The notes beneath the pieces are model-generated. The model was not told the DNA's origin and did no database searches. It saw only the letters and a list, made by a program, of their open reading frames with translations. Both the position numbers and the translations under genes were made by a program. This document shows positions 21,605 to 31,130 of a stretch of DNA of 64,000 nt, in pieces (positions within the stretch are counted from its first letter, which is position 1; each line of letters begins with the position of its first letter). The DNA is from Symsagittifera roscoffensis (Eukaryota > Xenacoelomorpha > Acoela > Convolutidae), in assembly GCF_963678635.1 (NCBI RefSeq), contig NC_087069.1, positions 24,232,303-24,296,302 of the forward strand, read 5' to 3'.

Positions 21605-22189
21605 GTGAAGGAGAACAATAGACAAGAGGCACAAACGAGAGAACAATTGCAGAAATTGGATTGTCTAAAAGGTTTAGATCTTTTTGGGAAAATAAGCAAG
21701 GTTTTGAACATTCCGATGGAAGTGAAAAAGATATGGGCAAGAAGACGACTGATGCCATGGTTTAGAGCCAACATGATTGCATGGTTGTACAAAAATGCCA
21801 AGAAGCATGTGTCGAAGCACGGCAGAGTGTTCAGTACGTATCAGCTTGACATTGGAGCAAGAGCTTTCAAGCGAGCTTTTGTAACTCATCGGAATGCAGT
21901 GACCACCGCCGTAAAGAGAATCTCCAGGATGAGTGAACGTGATGGAAGGGAGAAAGAAGAGATGTTGAAGGAAGATTTGGAGAGAAACGTGACGTTGTGT
22001 CTCCACAACAGCTTCTGCAGGAACAGAGAATCTAACGTTGACCCCCCACCTTGTTGTAAACAAAGGATAGAAGAGCCGAAGTGTTGGAGGACTGCTTCCA
22101 TCAGCGTCAGAATAGCTACCGATGTGTTGCAAGACACAGAAATTGAAAGTGCAGAGTCAATATCGCAGGAGGAGGAGATGGAGTATTGA
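21605..22189 (+). CDS. C-terminal part of the second accessory polyprotein (element 1)
   Basis: A 194-codon frame. The first 75 residues are unique (KLDCLKGLDLFGKISKVL and KKIWARRRLMPWF). From FSTYQLDIGARAF onward it is the duplicate of 17842-18159, here continuing to SISQEEEMEY and TGA. The strongly charged helix with RNAVTTAVKRISRMSERD suggests nucleic-acid or protein binding, but no family is recognised. It is probably the real C-terminus of the last gene before the 3' LTR. Confidence 0.4.
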   Translation: MKENNRQEAQTREQLQKLDCLKGLDLFGKISKVLNIPMEVKKIWARRRLMPWFRANMIAWLYKNAKKHVSKHGRVFSTYQLDIGARAFKRAFVTHRNAVTTAVKRISRMSERDGREKEEMLKEDLERNVTLCLHNSFCRNRESNVDPPPCCKQRIEEPKCWRTASISVRIATDVLQDTEIESAESISQEEEMEY

Positions 22190-22736
22190 CAATTGGCCGA
22201 AGAACAAGATGCAAAACGAAACGAAATTAGAAGAATTTAGAAGTTTTAGAACTTCTAAAAGACAAAAAAAAGAAGAAACAAAAAAGTGACAAAAGAGAAG
22301 GAGTTAAAACTCAGAATTGTTTTGCATGTGACAAAAACTCAAGTGAGAAACTAAGGAACCAAGTTTTAATTGAAACTGAAAGAAAACATTTAGTTGAGTT
22401 TTGAAAATTAAAGATTTTGTTGCATTTATAAATTAGCATTTTGATTTTAGTTAGTGGCTTTAGATTGTTTGATTGTTTTTAATCAACTAAGACAACTGAT
22501 CACTTTGAGGTGACATGAAAGGTTTGGGTAATCTCTTGAAAAGAGAGAGTAGTTCATTGTTTTTTCTAACCACAGAGTTCCCTAATTTTACTATTCAGGA
22601 CCAATAACAACTTAAATTTCCGACGGGAAGAAGCATAGCAGGATAATTTTAGCTTGCTATTTGGCAGGAATGTCCTGCAAACTAACACCTTTTAAAACCT
22701 AGGAAAAAAATTTTTAAGTCAGAGCATTGACACTGG
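21826..22736 (+). repeat. direct repeat, copy 2
   Basis: Second copy of the 17841-18770 sequence, 911 bases, with small indels. It contains the coding end to 22189 and then about 545 bases of AT-rich non-coding sequence ending TTTTTAAGTCAG|AGCATTGACACTGG. After it, 233 bases lead to the polypurine tract. I see no gene between 22190 and 22969. Confidence 0.8.
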
Positions 22737-22961
22737 AAGTCAGAAAAAAATGTTTTATTTTAGGTCATATCCTCAAAAGTGCAGATTAATGAAAGAATTT
22801 GGAAGGCTATAGTGATTTAGTATGATGCCATTTATATTCTGCGGTGAGTCGATATGACGTGGATAAAAATGATTTAGTGCATTTTGTAAATTCTGTTCGA
22901 TGGCACTGTACCATTTTTAGGAAGACTACGAGATTCAATGGGGACAGTCACCGGTCTGTCC

Positions 22962-22969
22962 GGGGAGTA
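22962..22969 (+). other. polypurine tract, element 1
   Basis: GGGGAGTA directly precedes the TGTGAC start of the 3' LTR, as required for plus-strand priming. Confidence 0.55.
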
Positions 22970-23873
22970 TGTGACATTCGACCAGAATTGACAAAAAGAC
23001 GGTTACGAAGGGCTGGCAGCTAACCTTCCGAATTAGCAGTTTTAGGTAATTAGCAGTGTTATTCAGACGATTAGACAAATTGTGAAGGCTGAAGGATTCG
23101 GAAATTCTTAAATTTTAAAAATTCGAATTGTGACGTCACACTTCTATTGAGAAACGTCAAAAACGGCCATTTTGGAAGAAATTAAAAATAAAAACAGACC
23201 ATCGAGATACGTTGCGAAAACAACTACGATAATTGAGAGAAAAACGAAAATACGACAGAGTGTTAGCAGAGACCGCTCTGAGTTGCATTGATTGTGTCGC
23301 TACAATCGTTGCAAGACCATTCACAATAACGGTGAAGGGTAGAAACCAGCCTTCCGGAGAGGAAATAAGGGTGTTATTTCCCCGGATTCAAGAATTTGGA
23401 GGGGTCTCGGGACTGGAACTTTTGTTAACTTATATAAACTTTTAGTTTCCCTGTCATGTCCTGAGTTGAATTTAATTAACATCTGAATTCATTTCGCTAG
23501 GATGAGAAGCTAGGAGTTGGGGGAAAGGGTTGATCCATCTTCGATGGAGATGATGATTTTTATCTACTGAACAAAAACAATCGTAATATAACAAATAGTA
23601 GTAGCCCTGTTTTTAGGAGTGACCTCGTGGTCTGAGGATATGGAGACCCAGCCATGAGCTCACTAATTTTGCATGTAAACAACTTAATTTGAGTGTTTTG
23701 ACCGAAGCCGAAAGCAGTAACGTTTTTGTCGACCCGATGTTAGAAAGACCACCAAAAGACCTGGCTTTGGCAGAGACAGTTAAAAGCATGTAGAGCTTAG
23801 TTTAGACGCTGGCCAAACATTTTATAGCTTAGCTTTATTTTCCGTCGATATGTACTTCCGGGCGAATGTTACA
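22970..23873 (+). repeat. 3' LTR of element 1
   Basis: 904 bases from TGTGAC to GTTACA. It contains the ~540-base middle that the 5' LTR lacks, including a CCGGAGAGG/GGAGGGGTC patch near 23355-23400. Two TATA-like stretches (TTATATAAACTT near 23430) are candidate promoter elements. A 70-codon ORF inside it (23233-23445) has no recognisable content and is taken as chance. Confidence 0.85.
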
Positions 23874-24143
23874 AAATTCAAAAATCAAAACTCTACAAAT
23901 ATTTTTGAAATTATGTAACAACTATTAAACAATTGTCACAAATTACTGAGAGTTTTCACTTTTTTGTTTTTACAATTTCGTTTTGTCGACAATTTTCATA
24001 CTAACATGTCAGTTATTTCAATTTTTTTTTGTTTTAGCCAGAATTTTTCGATTCTGGAACTATAGACTTAGTGTCAGCTCCCTTCTTATAAACTCGTCGC
24101 GCGTGTTAATTGCCGGTCTCTCTTTCCTAATGTTCAGCGCCTC
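23874..24143 (-). other. 3' non-coding part of the Penelope-like element
   Basis: AT-rich sequence downstream, on the minus strand, of the GIY-YIG domain and abutting the 3' LTR of element 1. No gene. It is expected to have continued into 1-384 before the LTR element inserted. Confidence 0.4.
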
Positions 24144-25513
24144 TTATGTAGGTAACTTGATGCTGCTGGACGCCTGGTCGATCATTTTCCATTTATACTC
24201 AAACTTAGTACTCTCACTACCACACTGCCTCATATGCTGTCCAACTGGGGTATCCTGTTTTCGTTGTTCCTCAATCCTTGAGGTGAGATGTCGGACCGTC
24301 TGGCCAACATAGATGGATTTGCACCGACAACATTTAAGTCTGTAGACCAATTTTGATTTCAACTCACTGGAGAAAGAGGATTTTAGAGAGGGCTTACAAG
24401 TTTTCATTTTCCTCGTCGTGAATATTATCTGCGCATTGGTGATATCGCGCAATTTTTTTGCTAATGTCTGACTGTGATTCCCCCTTCATTGGACTATCAA
24501 GATGGGTGGTGAATCACTGCTGTAACCACAGGGTTTCTTTTTCTCAGCCATGTTTCTTGCCCTCCCTGATGATCTTTTCAAGGGCATGGGATGCAACCAG
24601 CGACGACCAACTTTCCGGATATTGGTTATCCAACCACTGTTCACAGTTGACTTTCATAGCTTTATCATATTCTTCCCATGTTGACGTACTGCGGAAAACC
24701 CGGTGAACAGTTCCTTCAATCACACTTATTTTGTACTGAAGGGGAGCGCAGCCCGTAGCACTTTTTGCAGCCCGTAGCACTTTTTCAGGATCACCCTTCA
24801 CTGTTCTCACTATATCGTCAACGTAACGGAGAAATAACCTAGCTTGCTGCACTGATTTATTTTTCTCTCTTATTTCAATGAATTGTCTACAGTACCAGAA
24901 GGTTCCACTTATATTTCGGTACTCATCATCTGATATATCACCGCATTTTACGTGATACCAGTTCAAACAGCCTTCACATTCTACACCTTTCGACCTGTAT
25001 GTGACTTTTTTATTTCACTCGGGACATATTCCGTTAAGATCTTTCTCGGGCAAAAGCATTTCGGGAATATCCCTCGAGAGGGCAGTTTCGTACTGCTTCA
25101 GCCAAAATTTTGCTAAAATTACGGCAAGAGATGCCCCCATTGCCAAACCATCGTTCTGAACGCACCAAGATTCATTGCACTTGGAATGGACTCGACTAAC
25201 TACCATGTTCAACAGTCTCTTCATGGTTTTCCTAGCAACTGATGGTGTTTCATCTTGCTCATACATTTTTCTCAGAGCTATGTCTATTGCTTCTTTCGGT
25301 GGAACATTTGTATACAAACTCTTCACATCTAGAGATATCAAATTTTCATTGGGCTCTAGATTAGTGCTCTCTAAGAATTCTCTCGCATCTAGTGAGTTGG
25401 TTTCGATGTTTGCGCCCTCAATTTTAACGGAAAATTTTGCAAGAACCTTGTTCAAGTTATAGTATGAGCTATCAGGCAAGGAGAGGATAGGTCCTAATGG
25501 GGTCAGAATGTTC
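24144..25513 (-). pseudogene. Penelope-like retroelement RT with PHD-like finger and GIY-YIG nuclease
   Basis: Minus-strand pieces 25015-25513, 24544-25014 and 24144-24452. RT motifs of the Penelope class are ISLDVKSLYTNVP near 25330, QNDGLAMGAS near 25150 and the catalytic RYVDD near 24820. The C-terminal piece carries the GIY-YIG core LVYRLKCC...IYVGQT near 24335, the nuclease typical of canonical Penelope elements. Between the GLAMG and YVDD motifs lies a PHD-like zinc finger (24880-25026: CPE, VECEGC, WYHVKC, WYCRQ). A TGA at 25015-25017 sits where its second Cys should be, and the last ligand is Phe. The element is truncated at about 25513 by LTR sequence. Confidence 0.75.
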
Positions 25514-26243
25514 TAGAAGTAGCTTTTTAAAAATTCGAATTGCGTTGGATTATATCTGAGAAATACAGAAAGTGGCCATATTTGGCAGAAAACTGACAAA
25601 AAAACAGAACAATCGAAATGAAAAGTAAAAAACGGTCAAGAAAAAACGGAAGGCAATACGAAGTCTTTTATAGTGACGATCACGCACGATAAGACGTATA
25701 GCGGAAGCCGATAAGAAGTGGGACAGGCGGAAGGATCAGTACCCTCCCGAAGTTGGAGAAATAACAACAATATTTCTGGAAGAGCACGGAGACGGAGGCC
25801 CGGCGCCCAGAGACTGTTGTATGTTGAGAGATTGTGATAAACTGACTTTTTAGCGGCTTTAATGCCCTGAACGATTGAAATAACCCCAATAATTTTTTGT
25901 TTTTTCAGAGCATGAGTAGCTGGGAAGAGGAAAGATTCAATCTATCTCCAATGGATTTGGTATCTAATTGTCACTAAAAACATAGTAAAATAGGATATTC
26001 GAGCCGCCTTTTAATGGTAATCATGTAGTCTGGGGATCCGAGACCCAGCTATGTGGTTAAATTCGCATGTAAGTGAAAGCTGATCAAAAGTCGTTTGACT
26101 GATGGCCTAAACAGACCAGAAAATCGACTGGCTAGGTCTAGACGCCGAAACACGAGTAGAAACTAGGTAACGGACGCCGGTCAGTTGTCAATAAGTGCTT
26201 TTTCTACGCTCCGTCACTATGTAGAATCTGGGCGAATGTTACA
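25514..26243 (+). repeat. LTR fragment of an element related to element 1
   Basis: Starts inside the LTR at the AAAAATTCGAATTG block and ends with GGGCGAATGTTACA as the LTRs of element 1 do. The middle shares GTAGTCTGGGGAT.CGAGACCCAGC with 23625-23655, showing that this region belongs to the full LTR. The first ~150 LTR bases are missing at the junction with the Penelope element. Divergence from element 1 is large, so this is a distinct family member. Confidence 0.65.
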
Positions 26244-27290
26244 TAGACGGTTTTATTGCGCTCCTGGGTGGGCCTGTTAAAGGCATAATACCATCATGAT
26301 CAGCAAACGTTTCAGCGACGCACCCTCTGCTCCGGGCGTATGCCGGATTTAGAGGACTTAGTGTCCTGTATTGTACTAGGGGAAGGTACCGACCCTCCGC
26401 CTGGTACTATTTAGCTTTTTAACTTAGTTAAGACCAAAAATTCCAGGGGCCGGAGGGTTGGGCGGAAAGTCTAGAGCCCGCTTATCCCAAGATCCTGGGA
26501 CCAAAAACCATTAAAAAGAAAGCGTAAAACCCAGCAAAAATCAAAAATAGCCTATAACAAAGAAAAAACCAAAAATGAACTTACTTGAAAATAGAAAAAC
26601 ACAAAAAAAAGTGAAAAACCCCAAAAAAAACAAAAACAGTAAAAAAAAACCTAATATGACAATTTATATATTATTTCCGGACAAGATGTGATCTGACCCT
26701 CCCTACTTGTTGTTGTTTTAAATTGATATACATCATTTCTGATCGAAAGATCGAGTGTTTTAGTGGTGGGATAGATACCCTCCCTTGAGTGTTGTTTGAG
26801 TATTTAGGCACGTTAATGATAATTTTGCCGATGACCGGAGGGTAGAGCGGCAAGCTGGCAGACGTGCTCCAGACTCAACAGAGGGCATCAGTGACAACAT
26901 CCATAACGACTGTTTGGTATCTTTGATACAAATTTAGTATCTTTCGGGTGCTATTTCATTAAAACCTAAGTGATGGGGGGCACAATTGGCGCGGTCCGAT
27001 TGCACCCTCCATTGATTGCAAATTTCCCAGTTAAGGGTCTTAATTCGGGTATTTTGATGCAATGGAGGGTATAGTAATATTGATCAACAATTACTAATAG
27101 AATATCATCCTTATTATATACTACTTATCTTTTTTTAGACCCGATAAACCCCTCAATTTTGTCGAAAAAAAACAGATATTCGACCAGGCTGTTGAACCCC
27201 AAAATTGTGGATATCCGAGTTTTTCCGAACAGCAAAAAGCTTCTGTGCAGTGAGTTACTATGTAGTTTGATCTCCCTGACTAAAGAAACC
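26244..27290 (+). mobile_element. leader fragment of the element-1-related retroelement
   Basis: Follows the LTR with the same 12-base gap and a primer-binding-site-like GCGCTCCTGGGTG (here preceded by TT rather than TGG). TTAGCTTTTTAACTTAGTTAAGACC near 26410 and CAAGATGTGATCTGACCCTCCC near 26684 match the element 1 leader. GGAGGGT motifs recur (26840, 27065). No coding part remains; the sequence stops matching near 27290. Confidence 0.6.
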
Positions 27291-27342
27291 GCAAGGCGAA
27301 AAACTTAGCCGAAGTTGGCGAAAATAAAATATCAATTTTAAT

Positions 27343-27372
27343 CCTGATGATGCACAAAATGTGCGAAAACGT
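27343..27372 (+). ncRNA. hammerhead-ribozyme-like motif (plus strand)
   Basis: CCTGATGATGCACAAAATGTGCGAAAACG: CUGAUGA core, GCAC/GTGC stem with AAAAT loop, then GAAA. It is the counterpart of the minus-strand motif at 271-300 and marks the terminus of a Penelope-like element in the opposite orientation. One extra base before stem II. Activity not inferable. Confidence 0.4.
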
Positions 27373-27493
27373 TTGAATTAACATTTTAATTTTCTTAGAA
27401 CAATCAAGGGTCAGTTTGAATTGACATGCTCATTTTTGAAAAATTGTTCGAAAAGACATATGACAATTTTATATTTCGAGACCACTGAAAAGC

Positions 27494-27735
27494 TGTAACA
27501 ATCGCCAATAAAATACATACCGACGCAAACCAAAGCTAGGTCCTAGAACGACTGGATAGCGTCTAAACGCAGATTCACATGCTTTTAACGGTCTCTACAA
27601 AGCCAGTTCAATGTGTGGTTCACTCATATTGGGTCGACAAATTCGTTACAAGTTAAAGACTATCGGCCAAACAGCGCAACTTAACTTAGTTATATGCGAA
27701 ATAGTGAGCTCAGTATCCCCAGACCTCTGCCAGCC
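27494..27735 (-). repeat. inverted LTR fragment of the element 1 family
   Basis: On the minus strand this reads the last ~240 bases of the LTR: GGTCTGGGGATACTGAGCTCACT, GTCGACCCAATATGAG, GAGACCGTTAAAAGCATGTG and the end ..GCGATTGTTACA. It is diverged and opposite in orientation to the fragment at 25514-26243. Confidence 0.65.
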
Positions 27736-28779
27736 GATCATATTCTGAAATTTGACCAAAATTTTGTTGAAAGTAGAATATTTGGTGCTACTGGCACAGT
27801 GACAGGCTCTCCTTTGCATTAGTAACAGGCTCTCCTTTCCACTGTTTTTTATTAGTCCCCATCTGATCAACCCATAACTGATGATTTGTTAATAACATTC
27901 AATTTTCAGTTGCTTTGTCAGTTTTAGGTTAAAAAACCTATTTAGAGACGCTCAGTTATTGTTGTTTCATCCCCTTTTAAATGAGCTACGTTTTATTAAA
28001 GAAAACATCAAAATCGAACAAGTTTTTTTTTCTATTCGGTAAATAGGTTTTTGTGAAATCAATCAAAATTTTAGTTTTTTTAGTCTCAATTTGTTTCTTG
28101 TAATTTAGATTACTATGAACTGATTTCAATGCAACTATGTCTCGAGTTGAAATTATGTTGGAAACAAGGATAATCATTTTAAAAGGACAGTTAGATGAAA
28201 ACTCAAGTTACAAGGCCTCATCACTACAGTGTTTATCCCATGGGAATGCTAGATTTTTTATGGTGGTACAACCAATTGGGGTTGGTTTTTTCTACAATTG
28301 CAAAATGTAGAAGACATTTGGGCTGATCTTGGTAGGGGGGTGCCTGGAGACACACATGTTTTAAAATAGGTGATTAGAACATCCGGTCTCCAAGCTGTGT
28401 TTTAACTTTGTCTATTTAGTCGATAATGTATTAAGATAGGGAAAAGAATCAGTAGGTTTTCACTGTTTGTATATTGATAAGACAATGGTGAAAAAATAAA
28501 AAATCTTCACAAAAACTTTTGTGCGCGTTATCCTATTTTTAGCTATAAATCGTTTAGGACGTTTAGATTGTGGAATGAAAGTCTTTTTTTAGGTTATTTG
28601 GTTTATTTTCATGGTAAATCAGTTGCAACTGTTTTTGCGCAAAAATTGAGATTTTTTATTTTAAAAAGTGAGGTTTTTTTCTCAAAAACTTTCAAGCTTG
28701 AGTTTTCCAATTGTCCTCAGTAAAAGTCCTCTTTCAGAAAAATTAGAAGCCCTTTTCTGACAAACAGAGAAAGAGACGG
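27736..28779. other. AT-rich sequence, nothing recognised
   Basis: About 1 kb with homopolymer-rich sequence and only short chance ORFs. No repeat unit, coding pattern or structured element was seen. Confidence 0.3.
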
Positions 28780-30340
28780 CTTGATGAGCAACAAGCACCG
28801 AAAAAGCTTCAAATCAGGACTGTACCACCATTTAGTTTGGATAATTACAATTACTTAAAATAGACTTGGAAGAAAAACGGAATGACTTTCTGCAAAGACT
28901 TTTTGCCATGGTACGAAAATAGTAAGAACATTTTCCACTCCTCAAAGCAAGGCAAAAACTGATTCAGTTTTATCATATCAAGGAAATTGATTTGTTAAAT
29001 ATTGGTTGTACACTTCCGAATCTAGCGAACATATGTCTACAGAAAACTGCAAATTATAATTTTCACCCAGTTTGCAAAAATGATGAAGATTTGTGTGAGA
29101 AAATACGGGACGACTTGACTCGAAAAGCTGTAGTTGATGAGGGATGCATTCAAAATCGATCGTTGGAAATGATGCAAGCCAGCTTTACTCATACTCAATG
29201 TATCAAGATATCCAAAATGAGAGTACAAGCGGTGGGAAAAATTCAACAACTATGATAAAATCAAATATAAGAACCTACTTTTCCTACAAAAGACCTCCTT
29301 CTCCGTACTTGTTTTGGCCTAAATGGCCATATTTTTATTTATGTTTAGTGCGATTTAATTGTTCCAGTGAAACCGAAGTTTGCATGTTTTCCCGAAGTTC
29401 CAAGAACAGCAAAATTGGAAGAAAAGATCCCGGAGACTACATGAAAAACTATGCATTCGAGAACGAAATATGAAAACACCCTCAGAGAGTGCTGATACCT
29501 AGCGTCAAGCTAGAAAATGGAACAATTATAACTCCTCTGTTCAACTTCTATTTGGAACTTGGCCTGCAGTGCACCAAAAATTACCGTTTTTATTCTCCTC
29601 ATAAAAATTCACAAACTTTCTTCAATCAGTGGTTGATGCTAGAATAGGAGAAAATGAAAACACTCCATCAGGAGTTGTAGCAAAAACAATGCAAGTTTTG
29701 GGCAATCACTCCTGTGGATAACAGATCATGCATAGATCCATGCACACAATCACCAAAATCTCATTGATGATACGATTCATAAGGCAGTCAAACTGAACAC
29801 CACACTCAACACTGTTCAACAGACTGAACACAACTGAGAAAGACTTGTATGAGTGGGACTTGTTGAAAATTCAACAACTGGTGTGATCTAAGAGTTGGAG
29901 TTGAACACAGACTTGCTTTACTTAGCTCTTGCTGAAGAAAATTTACACGATTGTATCAAGCAGATAAGAGAACCATTTGGGAAAAATGAGGAAAAACGAC
30001 TGCAGTGATTCTTTCAAGGCAGATGCAAAATCTAGTTTCTTCACTCAAACGTGTTACAGTACCCATAACAAGAACAAAAAACGGGAGACGCGATTTTCTA
30101 AAGAGGTATATACATCTACAGAAATGATATGTTTGTGTGGCAATATTTATTGCTGCTATGACAACAAGTCATGAAATTCAATTCCAGTAAAATTCTGGAG
30201 TTCGAGCCATGCCAAAGTACACGAGAGTACTCAATGAAACAGTCAACCTCACAACCACAAACAGAAAAACCAGAGCTGTAAATCATAAGTTCAATGAGAT
30301 GGAATTCATGCAATCATTGATCCTATAAAAACTTTTTTTT
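28780..30340 (+). pseudogene. wrecked type-B DNA polymerase gene (DNA_pol_B_2-like)
   Basis: Plus-strand fragments in changing frames keep the order of a protein-primed-type family B polymerase found as selfish or viral-like genes in many animals. They are VPPFSLDNYNYLK (28830), KNGMTFCKDFLPWY (28873), IGCTLPNLANICLQK (29000), KSIVGNDASQLYSYSM near 29150-29200 (motif A, D..SLYP-like), VAKTMQVLGNHSCG (29680, motif B), NTDLLYLALAEENLHDC (29910, where DTDS of motif C is expected) and the Cys-rich TEMICLCGNIYCCYD (30120). Many stops and the altered motif C show it is dead. A Maverick/Polinton or similar DNA element is the likely source; no integrase or capsid gene is visible nearby. Confidence 0.55.
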
Positions 30341-31130
30341 CTGTGGTAAAATTGTATATGACGTCGTAGATTTTTTAAAAAAGATTAGTAGTTGCAGTAA
30401 TGCGAAACTATTTCAAGTTATTCGATGAAATGAAAACTCAAATTGTTAAAATCAGATGATTTTTGGGGTTTTTCAACATGCACAATACTTGTTCTCATCA
30501 TTTCAAACACAATTGTCATTGCAACTGATTTCCAACCCATCTTATTTTCATGTTCAAATACTTTATCGGCAATCACCTAGTTTATATATTTTTTTAGAAA
30601 AACCCAACCGCATTTGAGATTGAACAACGTCAAGCTACAAAATTGGCCATCCCTTGTGCTGTACACTGTACTAATGCGGCCTGGAAAGTTGAGCACTTTT
30701 ACTTGATGTATACTAGCCACGTATACTAGTTATTGTTGTTTCCAACATAGCTTCATCTTAAAGTATTTTTGCATTGACATCAATCAGTGATATTGAACAA
30801 TTCTTACAGGAAATCAGAAATTAGTTCGAATTAAAAAAGAAGCTGTTATTTCGAACAGAAAAAAAACGCGTGTTCGATTTTAACGTTTTCTGAATTAAAA
30901 TGAAATTCTTTATAAATTCACAATTATTGAGTTTTCAATTTTCAAACTGAATTGCTGGGAACAAATAATTTTTTGCAAATAAAGATGGACTGCTGATTTT
31001 CATAATGATCATTTTAACACGTATTTCAACAATTTTGGTAATTTGATGGAGAGGAGATTTCAAAAAACATGATGCTGCCAGTTTTACACAGTGTTTTCAT
31101 TTACGAGGTTTGACTCAGATTGAATGGCTG
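30341..31130. other. AT-rich spacer, nothing recognised
   Basis: No coding or repeat signal seen in roughly 0.8 kb. Confidence 0.3.

Larger units (their letters stand above)
385..23873 (+). mobile_element. giant Ty3/gypsy-type LTR retroelement (element 1)
   Basis: Two directly repeated LTRs (385-750 and 22970-23873) with TG...CA ends flank a 22 kb interior. It has gag with two zinc knuckles, a DTGA protease, RT with YVDD, RNase H and integrase with DD(35)E, in Ty3/gypsy order. About 10 kb of extra coding sequence lies between integrase and the 3' LTR: a macrodomain-like ORF, a coiled-coil ORF, two SGNH-like segments, and a further decayed frame. The usual Ty3/gypsy element is 5-8 kb, so this is about three times the normal length. 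In-frame stops and frameshifts in gag, protease, RT, integrase and the accessory region show this copy is dead. It sits inside a Penelope-like element. Confidence 0.85.

Noticed and set aside
23233-23445. 70-codon ORF in the 3' LTR.
   Set aside because: No recognisable content; the region is missing from the 5' LTR and the frame is not preserved in the related LTR at 25.6-26.2 kb.
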